Positions 1-9,366 are shown, counted from the stretch's first letter. The stretch: DNA of 13,540 bases from Rhodocollybia butyracea (GCA_015501585.1 JADNRY010001271.1:1-13540); one strand, 5' to 3'. Made by a program: numbers and translations. The notes: generated by a model from the letters alone, not told the origin.

Positions 1-217
1 CCATACTTTTGGATTCCAATCAGTTACAGTGACTTTAAGTAATAGTAACAACCTGGAATACTCGTTACAGTGTCAAGTATGCCTTAGGTACAGTAGAACT
101 GTTAATATGTACACTTTAATGGCAAGGGAGATGTAAGAATGCAGGAATATGGTGTGACTGCAGGTTCGATTCCTGACAGTACTCACTAATCGGTGCGTTC
201 TCTGCCGACTTGTACTA

Positions 218-436
218 TTGTTGAGCACCTCGACTAGTTCCGGCACACGAAAGGTGTCTGAACAAGGTTGGTGCGACATAGCACAGTTTGGACATCCAGT
301 CCCATACTTACGGTTACCGTGTTTCGTCACAGGCATACGAGCAGTCCGGCTTATCCTGCTTATCCTCTCCCTTGGTACCCTTGGTACGGCGACCGCCACA
401 CTGGATGCAAGGGTTCTCACGGATAACAGCCGGAGT
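218..436 (-). pseudogene. Cys-rich C-terminal segment of the minus-strand gene, split across two frames
   Basis: After the acceptor at 438-437, one frame reads ENPCIQCGGRR (CxxC at 409-398), continues KGTKGEDKQDKPDCSYAC, and stops at 316-314. A second frame carries TGCPNCAMSHQPCS (Cys codons between 294 and 262). Together they give a C-x2-C ... C-x3-C ... C-x2-C-x6-C spacing like a small zinc-binding motif. I infer that a single indel around 315-325 separated the halves. A short intron is an alternative, but no convincing donor and acceptor pair preserves both Cys groups. The segment is the likely end of the gene upstream (2421 downward). Confidence 0.45.
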
Positions 437-2421
437 CTGAAAATCATGTTAAAAAATTTAAATTATCGATAAACTGAAAACTTACTCGACACAATGCGCG
501 GTTCGCTCGGACAAAGTCCAACCAAGACATTTTGGTGATCGCCCGTGCTGAGTGCAGGAAGATCCTTGAAGGCATCTAACTCAGGAGTAAGGCCCCAAGT
601 GAGCTCAGCCTTAAAGAGTTCCTTTGGCTTCTGCAATAAAAAGCCGAAGCTTTAGTCTTGAAGGGTAGAGAAAAACGGAATAGAACTTACTTGGGTCCCC
701 TTGGGGACAATCTCGTCAAAAGACGGCAGATCCATGGCATCACGCTCGAAACGAACAATCACGGTGCGGTATTCTCGAGATCCACTCTTTGCAAACTCTT
801 TGGATGATTGTGCAGCGAGTCTCTTGAAGATGTTGTCGAGGTCAACGTTTCCCACATCTCCCTCGGGAACAAGGAAAACCAAGTTCTCGGGCGGAGTATG
901 CACAGGTGTAGGTTCACGAGAAGACTCCGCAAGTGGGGCCCCCTTGATCTTAGAACTGGAAGCCACGGGAACGGGGATCTCGACAACCGGATTGGACTTC
1001 TTGACAGTCTTGAGTTTAGGAACGGGACGAGGGACAGGAAGGGATGCAGCCTCGATTTCTTCCGTGGGCTCATTCTGACGTTTGCGTTTCAGTTTGGGCT
1101 AGGAAAAATGAGACAGTCAGAATCCGGGAAAAAGAAAGGAGAGTAGGAACTCACGGTGATCACGGAGGGGTCCCCCTCTTTGCCTTTGCCTTTGCCTTTC
1201 GTCTCTACTATCCTATCCTTTCCTTTAGTCGAGACTGAAGCATTGCTCCCTCTCGCCGGACCTTTTGCTTTCAGAGCCTTCGAGGTCATCGAAGGTCTGG
1301 TCGCCGAACTAGTTGCCAATTTAGGTGTGACAGTCGCTGGTTTAGCCTTGGGCTCAGCTTTCACTTTGACCTCAGCCTTTGAGGGAAGTGGAGGTTTAGA
1401 CGAAGTCTTCTTGGCGACTGTAGCACTGCGAGTAGAATGACGAGGGATCTTGCGGATTCCGAGGAGTCCTAAAAAGAAATATTAAAAGTTAAAAGGATAA
1501 CGATATAAATAAAACGGGGAAAAGGTACCTCTGAGTTCACGGAAATAGCCTCGTAAGGCGATGCCCTGTCCTCGGAAGGACCGTCTTCATCTGAGGCTTC
1601 TTCCTCCTCCTCCTCGTCGGTAGGTTCACCGGTGTCCAGCCGACTAAAGTGGAGGTCACCTTGAGTTAATAACCACGCCGATTCACGACATCCCTGGTCA
1701 AAAGGGAGAGGAATGGGAAGGTCGGGTGTCTGTCCGCGATGGAGGGCGCTTGCCTAGGAAAAGTTAATAAAAAGAAAAGATAAAGTTAGTGCGAGCCACG
1801 TACCAGGATCCGGTCAATAAGAGCCCCATCCAAGTACCAGCTTGGTTCCGTGTCGTTGAGCTGTAAAGCGCTTCGGACAGCGGCGGAAAGGCGTTGGGCA
1901 GCAGCAAAAATGCCTTCGATAATTAAAGGAACATTCTTACGTCCCACAACATGGGTACGGAGGAATTTCTATCATAACATAAGATAAATACGTTAATAAA
2001 GGACAAAAAGGGGGCTTACCAGTCGATTAGCGAGAGCAATAAAACTGGTACGGTATTCTTTCGCCTTGGGCAAAGACGGAGTCCACTCGGGGTCCTTGGC
2101 TGCCTCGAAAAGTTGAGGGTTAAAGCGTTGCTGAACAGCAGTAGCACAGGCCCATATCATCCGTGCAGAATAAGCCGAGGGGACGTCCCTTTTGTCGAAA
2201 CCAAGACCCTCGGGTTGTTGGAAAAAGAAAGAATTGGTTTGCGTAGCGTCGGCGGCATTGTCGAATCTCGCAACAAGATGGCTGGCCAGTTCATAGAAGG
2301 ACGGGAGTACGCTTTTAAAGTCATCTAGAATGTCCGAGGAATCGTCTTCACATGTTATGGACAAGTACATATCGACGAGCGAGTCGGGAAGAAGGTCACA
2401 CTGCTCTCGGTCGGCAAGCAT
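218..2421 (-). CDS. Unrecognised multi-exon fungal gene, broken near its 3' end
   Basis: I do not recognise this family. The ATG at 2421-2419 lies in ACCACCATGC. Exons by GT-AG and open frame: 2421-2020, 1968-1804, 1753-1529, about 1468 or 1448 to 1155, 1098-691, 630-486, then 436 downward. Introns are 49-60 nt (80 nt if the downstream acceptor is used for exon 4). Exons 1-3 join in phase 0 as about 264 residues with no transmembrane segment and an acidic run (six Glu) near 1600. Exon 4 is Lys/Ala-rich with a TKGKGKGKEG run; exon 5 is basic, then mixed; exon 6 has LTWGLTPELDAF. Exon 7 starts with a Cys-rich stretch. Two junctions do not keep frame: exon 3 to 4 works only with the acceptor at 1450-1449, and exon 6 to 7 is off by one base. 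The true stop is unclear. It could be a decayed member of a repeated fungal family or a gene with splice sites I misplace. The multi-exon structure is well supported; function is unknown. Confidence 0.7.
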
Positions 2422-2660
2422 GGTGGTAAGAGACGATGATGGGACTTGTTGAAAATTTCCAACATTGTCTTATTAATAGGTCATTGCCCGAAGCCGTAGC
2501 CGAAGTGACCGGCATCTGTCTTAAGACGTAAAACAACATATCACAAAATACGAATGTGATAGAGGCGTTTTCAGAGTTCTCGGAGACTTAACACGTTAAA
2601 CTTAAAAGAAAATGTTATCGAGGAAATGATTGGAACCCCAATCAGGAGTCTAGGCGCCCG
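2422..2660. other. 5' flank of the minus-strand gene; no gene seen
   Basis: This holds the presumed promoter and 5' leader of the minus-strand gene. I see no reading frame worth reporting and no clear TATA box at a standard distance from the ATG at 2421. Confidence 0.4.
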
Positions 2661-2888
2661 CGGCATATGTTGTCTTGTAGATCAATTCAATTGTTGACAC
2701 CTGATTCACATAAGCGCCCGACGTCGAGAATGATCCCAGTTAAACTTAGGGGTAGTACGTCCAGACTAGTCCGCGGGAAAGGAATTAGAATGCTAAATGC
2801 CGAGAACATAAAAGGGATTGCTAGCAGAGTCGATCCTAGGCTTGGTGGGCTGACCGGGGACGGTCAGATCATTAGTTTGGGGGAGATA

Positions 2889-2909
2889 TTAGGCCTAAAA
2901 TCGGCCTAA
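2889..2909. repeat. Inverted repeat, 7-bp perfect arms
   Basis: TTAGGCC (2889-2895) and GGCCTAA (2903-2909) are exact reverse complements around a 7-nt loop. It lies inside the gene-free interval. No function can be assigned. Confidence 0.6.
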
Positions 2910-3789
2910 GGCGTGTAACCGTACATTTTGACACTTTGTACGTGTTATACAATGCAATAAGAGAGTTATACGGAGCCCGAGCGTGATAGCTGTTGCCGAG
3001 GCAAAGAACTTAACAATAATACTCAGCGAGCCGTGAAGGTACGCCCACAAGCGTAGCCTAGAGCCAAGCTAGCGAGGATACCTGGGCTGCCCGGAGATGT
3101 AACGCTAGATCGTCAATCTAGTTATACCCAAAGAGTGTAGACTCTCTAAACTACAGGACATCTCGAAGCGGGATAAGTACTAAGCCAACGCGTTACTCGA
3201 GGGAAGGAATTATGAGGGAAGGCATCCCTCGCACTAAGACCCCCAACGAGCTATGTTAAGATGTGGACTTTACAGTCCGTAACAATGGACCAGAACGATC
3301 CCGAGGAAACCGTAGAGATCTATTCGCGGCACCGGTCGCAACCGTGAGGACGGTAGAAACATGCTTAGCGGTCCTACGGAAAGCTACGCGCCGGGATAGC
3401 CTTGGCAAATCGAAACATTTGATCTTAGAAATCATACACGGAAGGTCTTATCCGTTAAAGCCGACTATCGGGAATCACTTGTACATACTCAGCGCAGTTG
3501 CTCGAGATTATCATAAGTGGTGTCGTTGGAAAGCTAGATAACAGGCCTTCTCGAGAGAATGTTAATCACACTCAGGATGGACAGAACTATCCGAGGAATA
3601 GAATGAAACTCACCCAAGGGAAACCGGCGGCGAGTGATCATGAAGCGTAAAGGTACTCCTGACCCCGGAGAATTGTGGAGTAATCGGAGAAACCTCGCTC
3701 GGATCAAAACACTCTAAAACTATGTTAATCCTCACGAAATCATATTTTACCTCTGATATATACCCAAGAATGGACTATTTCTTTATCGT

Positions 3790-3905
3790 GTGTACCATAT
3801 ATAGGCTGGAGTTTCCTTTCCGAGCCAGATTCCTCTGTTCCACTCTCTTTCCGTCTCTCTCCGTATCTGTTTCATCTATTTTTCGTATTAAACTCTCTCT
3901 ACTCA
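3790..3905 (+). promoter_or_regulatory. TATA-like block followed by a C/T-rich leader (LTR-like promoter)
   Basis: CCATATATAGG near 3796-3806 is followed about 30 nt later by a tract dominated by C and T (about 3830-3905). This arrangement is common to fungal promoters and LTR U3-R regions. No open gene follows it directly, so an orphan LTR promoter is the more likely reading. This is inference from composition and position only. Confidence 0.3.
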
Positions 3906-4321
3906 GTATATAAGCCAGATATATTTATTCAATAAGACAAGTTTCTTGCCCTCGACTTGACTGCTAAGACCAGTGCTCCGTAGAACGTCCCCACGGGATC
4001 AGTAGCGTGACGCCTCCTGACTTGGTTATCTTAAGAAAGTAATAAACTTCACGCGCTTCGCAAAGCCCATTTATATCTTGATCGAATTTAAGTGTGTAGA
4101 GTTCTCTCGAACTCCAGATCAACTCAAATCTAGTTGCTTCCTTAGAGGGGACGGCTTCTAGTAAGGGATTATTCGGCTCCAGAGTGAGGGTTCCTTAGTT
4201 GACTTCTTCACGAAGTTAGACGAGCCACTAAGATTGTGGTACGAGTTCCTAGTGATTAAGTTCACTCACAATATCGTAGCTTGGCCCAGAGTTTGGTCGA
4301 GGACTTTACGGCGTCACAGCA

Positions 4322-4398
4322 GCTAGTGCCAGAGTTTGCCTAGGGCTGTTGACAAACCTCGAGATTACTATTCTAGCTAGAGCCAGAGTTTGCCTAGG
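4322..4398 (+). repeat. Direct repeat pair, 23 nt each
   Basis: Positions 4322-4344 and 4376-4398 are the same 23 bases with one mismatch (core GCCAGAGTTTGCCTAGG). A partial third copy, CCCAGAGTTTGGTC, lies near 4286. A short TTGGTTTT repetition follows at about 4420-4437. These lie just upstream of the Copia coding relic and may belong to its untranslated leader. Confidence 0.65.
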
Positions 4399-4687
4399 AG
4401 AATCTTAGTTTCGTTGTATTGGTTTTGGTTTTGGTTAATTGATTTGGACATACACACCTGGTTCCCTCGTACACTCGTACACCCCAACTAGGCTTCTCTC
4501 GACTTAGTTCTAAGAGTTGTCTAAGCTTAGTTACCCACGTTAGCGCTACAGTCTTGAACCTGGAGCAGTCGCGCGCGTACATCCGATATTACAAAGCTTT
4601 CCCTCGGGGAATCTCTGACAACCCGCCCTCGCTCCCTTACATATCGATAGTCTGGTTAGGTGCGGTAGTGTTTTTGTTAGGTTGTTT

Positions 4688-5476
4688 TATAGCACCTTTC
4701 ACATACCTACACGTAAATACCCAAATAACGACTTTGAAGATAGTTGGCTACGGGAAAGTCAGAAGTCTTTCATACACGAAGGAAAGATTATTGTAATTAC
4801 CTTTGAGGAAGCTTTCCACTCCCCATCTGTGACTTCCGACCTAATCTCGATCTCCAAGCTATGCGACAGAGGGATGACTGTCGCGTTTGGTAAACAATCT
4901 GTAAAGTTTTATTCCGACTCCGGAGATCATATCCTGACAGGCTACAGACATGGTGGCCTCTACCGTTTGCAGGAGAAGGAGGCATCAGCGTTGGTAGTAA
5001 AGTCAAGAACTCTTGATAAGCCAGTAGATCTTGAGGGATGGCACCGACGCTTCGGTCATGCAGGCGTAACGAGGATTCGACTTGCGCTGGAGAAAGGCTT
5101 GCTGAACGGACTCAGAGTAATCGGAGATCCGAACATGAAACCACCTGAATGTGATCCCTGTCACATTGGTCAAGCTAAACGCAGAGCCTTCGATGGGAAG
5201 ACAGAACTGGAGAGAAGGATACTAGAGAGAATTCATATCGATCTCACTGGACCGATGCGTACTTGTGCTTTGGGAGGATTCTTCTACTCTATGCCTATTG
5301 TGGACGGATGCTCGGCTATGACGAAGGACTTCTACTTGATGAACAAGGAGTCGTCGTCAACACTCGCGGCGTTGGAGAAGTACAAGGCTCTCGCTGAAAA
5401 TGAGACCGGAGAGAAAGTATTGAACGTTCGGGTCAACGGTGGTAAAGAATTTAGCAGCGGTCCTTGGCTTAAGTGG
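4688..5476 (+). pseudogene. Copia GAG-pre-integrase and integrase N-terminal half
   Basis: One open frame runs to a stop at 5492-5494. It has DLISISKLCDRGMTVAF, a typical block upstream of integrase. The HHCC zinc finger follows: HRRFGH (first His codon 5042-5044) and CDPC (5150-5161). The integrase core then starts at HIDLTGPM, with the first catalytic Asp at 5240-5242. The second acidic position reads RVNGGKEF, with AAC (Asn) at 5435-5437 where the family has Asp. Homology ends around 5475, where the next block continues in another frame. In a working element this part binds and joins cDNA to the host chromosome. Confidence 0.9.
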
Positions 5477-6420
5477 CGGAGGAACATGGGATAAAGCTTG
5501 AAGTTACTCCTGCATATTCGTCAGCGGCGAATGGTCTGGTAGAGAGAAAACATGGAGTTACCTTTGACCATGTACGTACTATCCTCTACGAATCAGGCCT
5601 ACCCCCTTTCCTTTGGACATACGCCTGCGCCTATATTGTCTATACGGAAAACCTACTTCCGGCCGCTAGAACAGGGTATAAGATCCCGGCCGAGCTTTGG
5701 TACAAGAAGAAGATGGACGTTACGCACCTACGTCCTTGGGGAGCTTACACTTGGGGCACGATAGTCGATGGATCTCCTGGAAAGCTGGATCCGCGTGGGT
5801 TTGCGGGCCGTATGATAGGATATGGCGAGAGAGGTGTGTATTTGCTCTATCTGTCGTCAGGCCGTGTCGTGGCGAGTAGGGATGTGTCCTTTGACGAGAG
5901 GTTTCGAGCTGCTCTGCCCTCAGTTGCAGGGGAGAGGGGAGACGAGAGCGACGGAGAGGTTGAAGAAGAAACTCAACATCTCGACGACGTCAGGGCAACT
6001 GATGTCGGAGACAGCTCCGTGATTCCCGAGCCCGTGATCTCCGAAACCTCAAAGGTACCCGATCAAAACTTACAACTTTGCCGCTCCTCTCGAAATCGAA
6101 CACCTTCAGCAATTGCGAAAGCTAGTTCAGAGTCCGAGACTAGGGAGAAAGAAGGCAGCAAGGCCAGACACGAATGGGCAACAGACACTCAAAGACCGAG
6201 GGCAAACTTCATAGCCCTTTCCGAACATCTACCTACCGAGGTCGATGATAAGTTCAACACTGCTCTCTCAGCAATCGGGCTCCCACCTGTTCCGAAGTCA
6301 TATGCGAAGGCCATGGATAATCCGACTCGCTGGACCCCAGCGATACAGAAGGAGATTGAGAGAATGAAGGAGTTTGAAGTCTTTGGACCACTTCAAGACC
6401 CGCCACCGGAGCGACAATTC
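5477..6420 (+). pseudogene. Copia integrase C-terminal half and linker to reverse transcriptase
   Basis: The frame resumes with EEHGIKLEVTPAYSSAANG and LVERKHG. The Glu codon at 5542-5544 is the third catalytic residue of the DDE triad and is intact. RTGYKIPAELWYKKK, LRPWGAYTW, and GKLDPRGFAGRMIGYGERG are the conserved blocks after the core. A Ser/Glu-rich variable linker follows (about 5900-6200). The fragment then enters the RT N-terminus with SYAKAMDNPTRWTPAIQKE and MKEFEVFGP. The frame is lost just before 6423. Confidence 0.92.
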
Positions 6421-6422
6421 TC

Positions 6423-7117
6423 AATCCGCTCTGGGTATTCGCTCATAAGCTCAATGGGTCGGGGGAGATCGTCGACGAGAAGGCACGTTTGGTAGTAAAT
6501 GGTGGTACCCAGGTAGAGGGGAAAGACTACTTTGAAGTCTTTGCTGCCGTTTTGCGCTTTGAGTCCCTTCGTATTCTTATTGCTGTCTGGATCACTCTGG
6601 GTTATTTTATTTGGCAGATAGACTTCGCCTCAAGCATACCTCAATGCCGATATAGAAGAAAGAGATGTATATTTCGACCCACCCGAAGGCTTTGAAGGAA
6701 GAGGAACAGGGAAGGTAAATGAGGATGAAGAAATCCTTGTACGGGTCTATGCAAGCAGGAAGGAACTGGTGGAAGCTTCTTGATGCGACGTACAAAGACC
6801 TAGGTTACCACCGATCCCAAGCCGACCAATGCGTTTAGGACCAGGAAGTCAGGCATCGGGGAGACAATGACGGGCACGTATACTGATGATACTCTTGGAG
6901 GTTCTTCATCGAAGGAGGAAATGGGATCGAGCAAAGGAGGAGATTGGGAGCAGATATAGGATTAAGGAGACAGATACAGTCCCCAGTTTTGCGCTAGGTA
7001 TGCGATTGGTCCATGACAGAGAATCGGGAACGGCTACACTCTCGATGCCCGCGTATTGGGACCAGCTCTTCACGAGGTTCGGACTACAGGACTTGAAAAC
7101 CGAAATCGACGCCTTAT
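6423..7117 (+). pseudogene. Copia reverse transcriptase relic with YTDD
   Basis: The RT continues in a new frame at NPLWVFAHKLNG (6423) through ARLVVNGGTQVEGKDYFEVF and WQIDFAS. A probable extra base near 6632 shifts the frame before AYLNADIEERDVYFDPPEGF. Near 6750 the family's KSLYGLKQ block is missing between VY and QAGRNWWKLL. A TAG lies at 6836-6838. The catalytic YxDD box is intact as YTDD at 6879-6890. Another shift near 6920 leads to DRAKEEIGSRYRIKETDTV and ALGMRLVHD, then MPAYWDQLFTRFGLQDL. The enzyme would copy element RNA into cDNA; here it is dead. Confidence 0.92.
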
Positions 7118-7871
7118 CCACCTGGTCTTAAACTCACCAAAGACCAGTCTCCCAAGACCGATGCTGAACGTCACTTCATGAAGGACAAGCCATATGGAGA
7201 GCTACTAGGTGGAATACAGTTTGGCCAAGGAGCTTGCCGTCCAGATTTCGCGTTCGAAACGAATGATTTAGCTCAATTCTCTCAGGATCCTGGACAAGCT
7301 CATTGGAATGGTCTCATTCATCTCTGTCGATATATCATCGGGTCCAAGGAGCGTGGTATTGTATTCAGGAAGTCGGATACGGGTCTTACTCCCAAGACAT
7401 ACTGCGACGCGAATCACGCTGCATGCACGGATACCCGGCGGTCGGTTACGGGGGTTCTGACTATGCTCGCTGGAGGTCCAGTCTTCTGGATGTCGAAACA
7501 ACAGGACGTCGTTGCGCTTTTCTACCACCAAATCGGAGTATATTGCTTATGGGAAGGGCGCTCAACAAGCGAAGTGGGTACACAACTTCATGTCCGAGAT
7601 TGGTTATCCTTCCCCCCTTCCCTCTCAGCTCTTTGCCGATAATAAAGGCGCTATCGCGATCTCAGGGAATCCGAAGTTTCATCAGCGAGTCAAGCATATC
7701 GATATTCGTTTCCATTTCCTTCGAGACTTGGTTGAGGCTGGAGAAATCAAGATCGACTATGTCCCTTCTGAGGACAATCTGGCCGACATTCTTATGAAGC
7801 CTTTGGGGACTACGCTTCATCGTTGCATAGTTGGTCTGTTGGGGATGAGTGATGGCGATGGGCGAAACTAG
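7118..7871 (+). pseudogene. Copia RT connection and RNase H relic
   Basis: The frame starting PPGLKLTKDQSP (7118) carries the connection region and CRPDFAFETNDLAQF. RNase H begins with the Asp of TYCDANHA (7406-7408), DTRRSVTG and LAGGPVFWMSKQQ. A frame change near 7512 continues with TTKSEYIAYGKGAQQ (catalytic Glu), LFADNKGAIAI (catalytic Asp), KHIDIRFHFLRDLV and the terminal DNLADILMKPLG. The stop at 7869-7871 is at the normal place for Copia pol, so the 3' end of the coding region is intact. Confidence 0.92.
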
Positions 7872-8082
7872 GGGAGCTTCGTTACTGGGAGTTCCGCCCC
7901 CCGCCCTTTGATCTCAGGTCAGAAGGGATGTATTTCAATATAGGAAGGTTTACCCCCCAGGGGGTTCCGATGTTTCTCCATGTCTTATTTTATTTATCCA
8001 GCCTATTCGTTCATCCGAGTGCCTTGTTCCTACTTGGCAGTTTCGAGTATCTTACTTATATACAGGATTAGTTATCCTTAGC

Positions 8083-8261
8083 CCTCAGACGTTTGTACAT
8101 GTACACTTCTGAGGGTGAGTTACTTTATTTATATTTCTGTATTCACTTACTTACGCTGGTACTTGTAGCGCGTACTTATAAGTTCTACAGGTACATATCT
8201 ACTTCAATACGAGATGTTTGTACACGTACACTTCTGAGGCGCATACTTATAAGTTCTACAG
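8083..8261 (+). repeat. Two interleaved direct repeats (A1-B1-A2-B2)
   Basis: A1 (8087-8114) and A2 (8212-8239) are 28 nt with two mismatches, centred on GTACATGTAC / GTACACGTAC. B1 (8168-8190) and B2 (8239-8261) are 23 nt with one mismatch (core TACTTATAAGTTCTACAG). A1 to B1 start spacing is 81 nt; A2 to B2 is 27 nt. A1 with its left neighbour is also an imperfect hairpin: CCTCAGA (8083-8089) pairs with TCTGAGG (8108-8114). This could be LTR sequence duplicated with an internal deletion. Confidence 0.7.
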
Positions 8262-8300
8262 AGCTTGAAACCCGGGATCCTTCTTCTGGTCGCCATCAAG

Positions 8301-8308
8301 TGGTATCA
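8301..8308 (+). promoter_or_regulatory. Primer-binding-site-like TGGTATCA
   Basis: TGGTATCA is the start of the classical initiator-Met tRNA primer site of many Copia elements and normally sits directly after the 5' LTR. Here it lies downstream of the Copia coding relic, after LTR-like sequence. The match is short (8 nt) and the following bases differ from the classical site, so chance is possible. Confidence 0.25.
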
Positions 8309-8310
8309 CG

Positions 8311-8939
8311 CACGCGTTCCAACCTGCTTTTCCTGTCCCGTTTATGCTCTTTGTTGTTGTGTCTTTGCTTTCGTTTTCGTTCTGTCTTATACGTCCTTCT
8401 GTTCCCATTGCATCCTATATGATTCTAATTTGTTTCAACGTTAGCACAATCCCAATCTCTTTTAGTCCATATCAAGATTTACATAGATCTTGCCATCCGA
8501 GTTCCTGCATACAGGAACATTCATGTAAGGGCCGGTGGCCAGAGTCCTTAGGTCACACGCGTGAACACTACAAAAGCTATGCGATTGTGTACTCAAGGTG
8601 CGAAAGAACTAGCGTAATTAGCTAATTGTACGGTACTTAAGTAGACAAACTGAATAGGAATAGAAATAATATCTTATCAATTGATAAGATAAGGTAATTG
8701 GCGTACAACACCATGGGCCGCGCGCGTAGGGCGTGGCCGGCTGTTATCAGAATGGTGAGGGGGGTAGGCAGAAGTGGAGGCGTTACAATTCACCATTACC
8801 ACTACTGCAGAGCTGTATTGTTGTTGTGTAAAATCTTCATCAAGATTTGGTTCAATAAGAAGTAACGCTGTCATCCCCGCCTTCAAGTTCTTCACCGCAC
8901 AGTCTCCCATAGTGTACCCTTCATTTTTGATTTCAAAAT
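8311..8939. other. Intergenic interval; no supported gene
   Basis: The left part is T/C-rich. A perfect 22-bp palindrome lies at 8670-8691. A 98-codon minus-strand frame (8677-8973) crosses the start of the duplicated region, but it has no recognisable motif and no counterpart at the second copy. Confidence 0.5.
8670..8691. repeat. 22-bp perfect palindrome
   Basis: The sequence is centred on CAATTG, with arms TATCTTATCAA and TTGATAAGATA, and is exactly self-complementary. The arms contain GATAA on both strands, the core of fungal GATA-factor sites. It lies about 680 bp upstream of the ATG of the first secreted-protein gene. Confidence 0.7.
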
Positions 8940-9079
8940 AAAGGAACATTTTTTTTGAAACTGACGACTTCACGCATCCCAGTTGCTGATCGCGGCTGTG
9001 TAGACTCCACGCTGACGAGCGTTAACCTGCGTTAACTAACGTTTAACTAGAGAGAGCCATATAACCAGAGCTAGAGATT

Positions 9080-9087
9080 CATAAAAT
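9080..9087 (+). promoter_or_regulatory. TATA-like element of secreted-protein gene 1
   Basis: CATAAAATCGGTGC lies about 285 nt before the ATG at 9367. The same place in unit 2 has TATAAAAATCGGTGCC, which supports a shared core promoter. Confidence 0.5.
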
Positions 9088-9204
9088 CGGTGCATTTTCC
9101 TTCTGAAAGCATTCATAGTTTATTTACGTGAAGTTTCACAGAACTTCCTTGAGTATGCTATAGATTCAAACCGGAGAATGTTTGGTTCACGAGCCTAGGC
9201 ACAC

Positions 9205-9224
9205 GTCTCCGGTACTTCGGAGGC
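9205..9224 (+). promoter_or_regulatory. Conserved 5'-leader hairpin, copy 1
   Basis: GTCTCCG and CGGAGGC form a 7-bp stem (one G-T pair) around the loop GTACTT. Copy 2 has the same stem with loop GTACCT at 11214-11233. The flanking GGCACAC and GCTAATCAA are also kept. It lies about 140 nt upstream of the ATG. A role in mRNA structure or as a DNA site is possible; neither is shown. Confidence 0.55.
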
Positions 9225-9366
9225 TAATCAAAGGGGCGGAACTCCACTCGCATGAAACGTTGGACAAATTACTATAAAGCAGTGTGCGAGCTGGAGCAAA
9301 TTCTTTCCCACTGCTGGTTCAGTACACACTTTACTCAACACCCAAAGACCCTTCATCTCATTTTCA

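Larger units (their letters stand above)
2661..4687. other. Gene-free interval, probably retroelement-derived
   Basis: About 2 kb without a supportable gene. Reading frames are short (up to 92 codons at 3263-3541) and show no recognisable motif. The sequence at 2690 begins TGTTGACACC, a plausible LTR start, but no matching second end or copy is visible here. A TATA-like block and pyrimidine-rich tract lie at about 3790-3900. Short repeats sit at 2889-2909 and 4322-4398. It could be the remains of an LTR or of the lost 5' part (gag, protease) of the Copia element to the right, but I cannot read gag or an Asp-protease motif in it. Confidence 0.4.
4688..7871 (+). mobile_element. Decayed Ty1/Copia LTR retrotransposon (pol region only)
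   Basis: Fragments in all three forward frames, read in order, give the Copia pol order: GAG-pre-integrase zinc finger, integrase core, GKLDP-type integrase C-terminal block, reverse transcriptase with YTDD, then RNase H. Integrase before RT is diagnostic of Copia as opposed to Gypsy. Gag and the protease active site are not readable, so the 5' part is lost or decayed beyond recognition. About eight frame changes lie near 5470, 6420, 6632, 6750, 6838, 6920, 7117 and 7512. The element cannot encode a working polyprotein. No pair of matching LTRs is visible in the window. Confidence 0.93.
7872..8310 (+). repeat. LTR-like 3' flank of the Copia relic
   Basis: No gene. A purine/pyrimidine-biased stretch ending in a C run and G run (about 7945-7965) could be the polypurine-tract zone. 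It is followed by TGTTTCTCC (7970), a possible LTR start. A TATATA-like site lies near 8057. Two repeat types occur inside (next entries). The right limit may be at TACAG (8190 or 8261) or just before TGGTATCA at 8301. No second LTR copy is in the window, so these limits are guesses. Confidence 0.4.

Noticed and set aside
108..184. tRNA-like stretch with a B-box match GGTTCGATTCC (163-173) and a TGGCAAGG A-box-like site
   Set aside because: No cloverleaf can be drawn: the acceptor strands pair over only about four bases, no anticodon stem forms, and no downstream T run is present. A decayed tRNA or SINE head cannot be excluded.
3263..3541. Plus-strand open frame of 92 codons in the gene-free interval
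   Set aside because: Composition and sequence show no domain, no signal peptide and no splice-linked extension.
8677..8973. Minus-strand open frame of 98 codons
   Set aside because: No recognisable domain, no homologue at the second unit, and it crosses the start of the duplicated block. Possible but unsupported.
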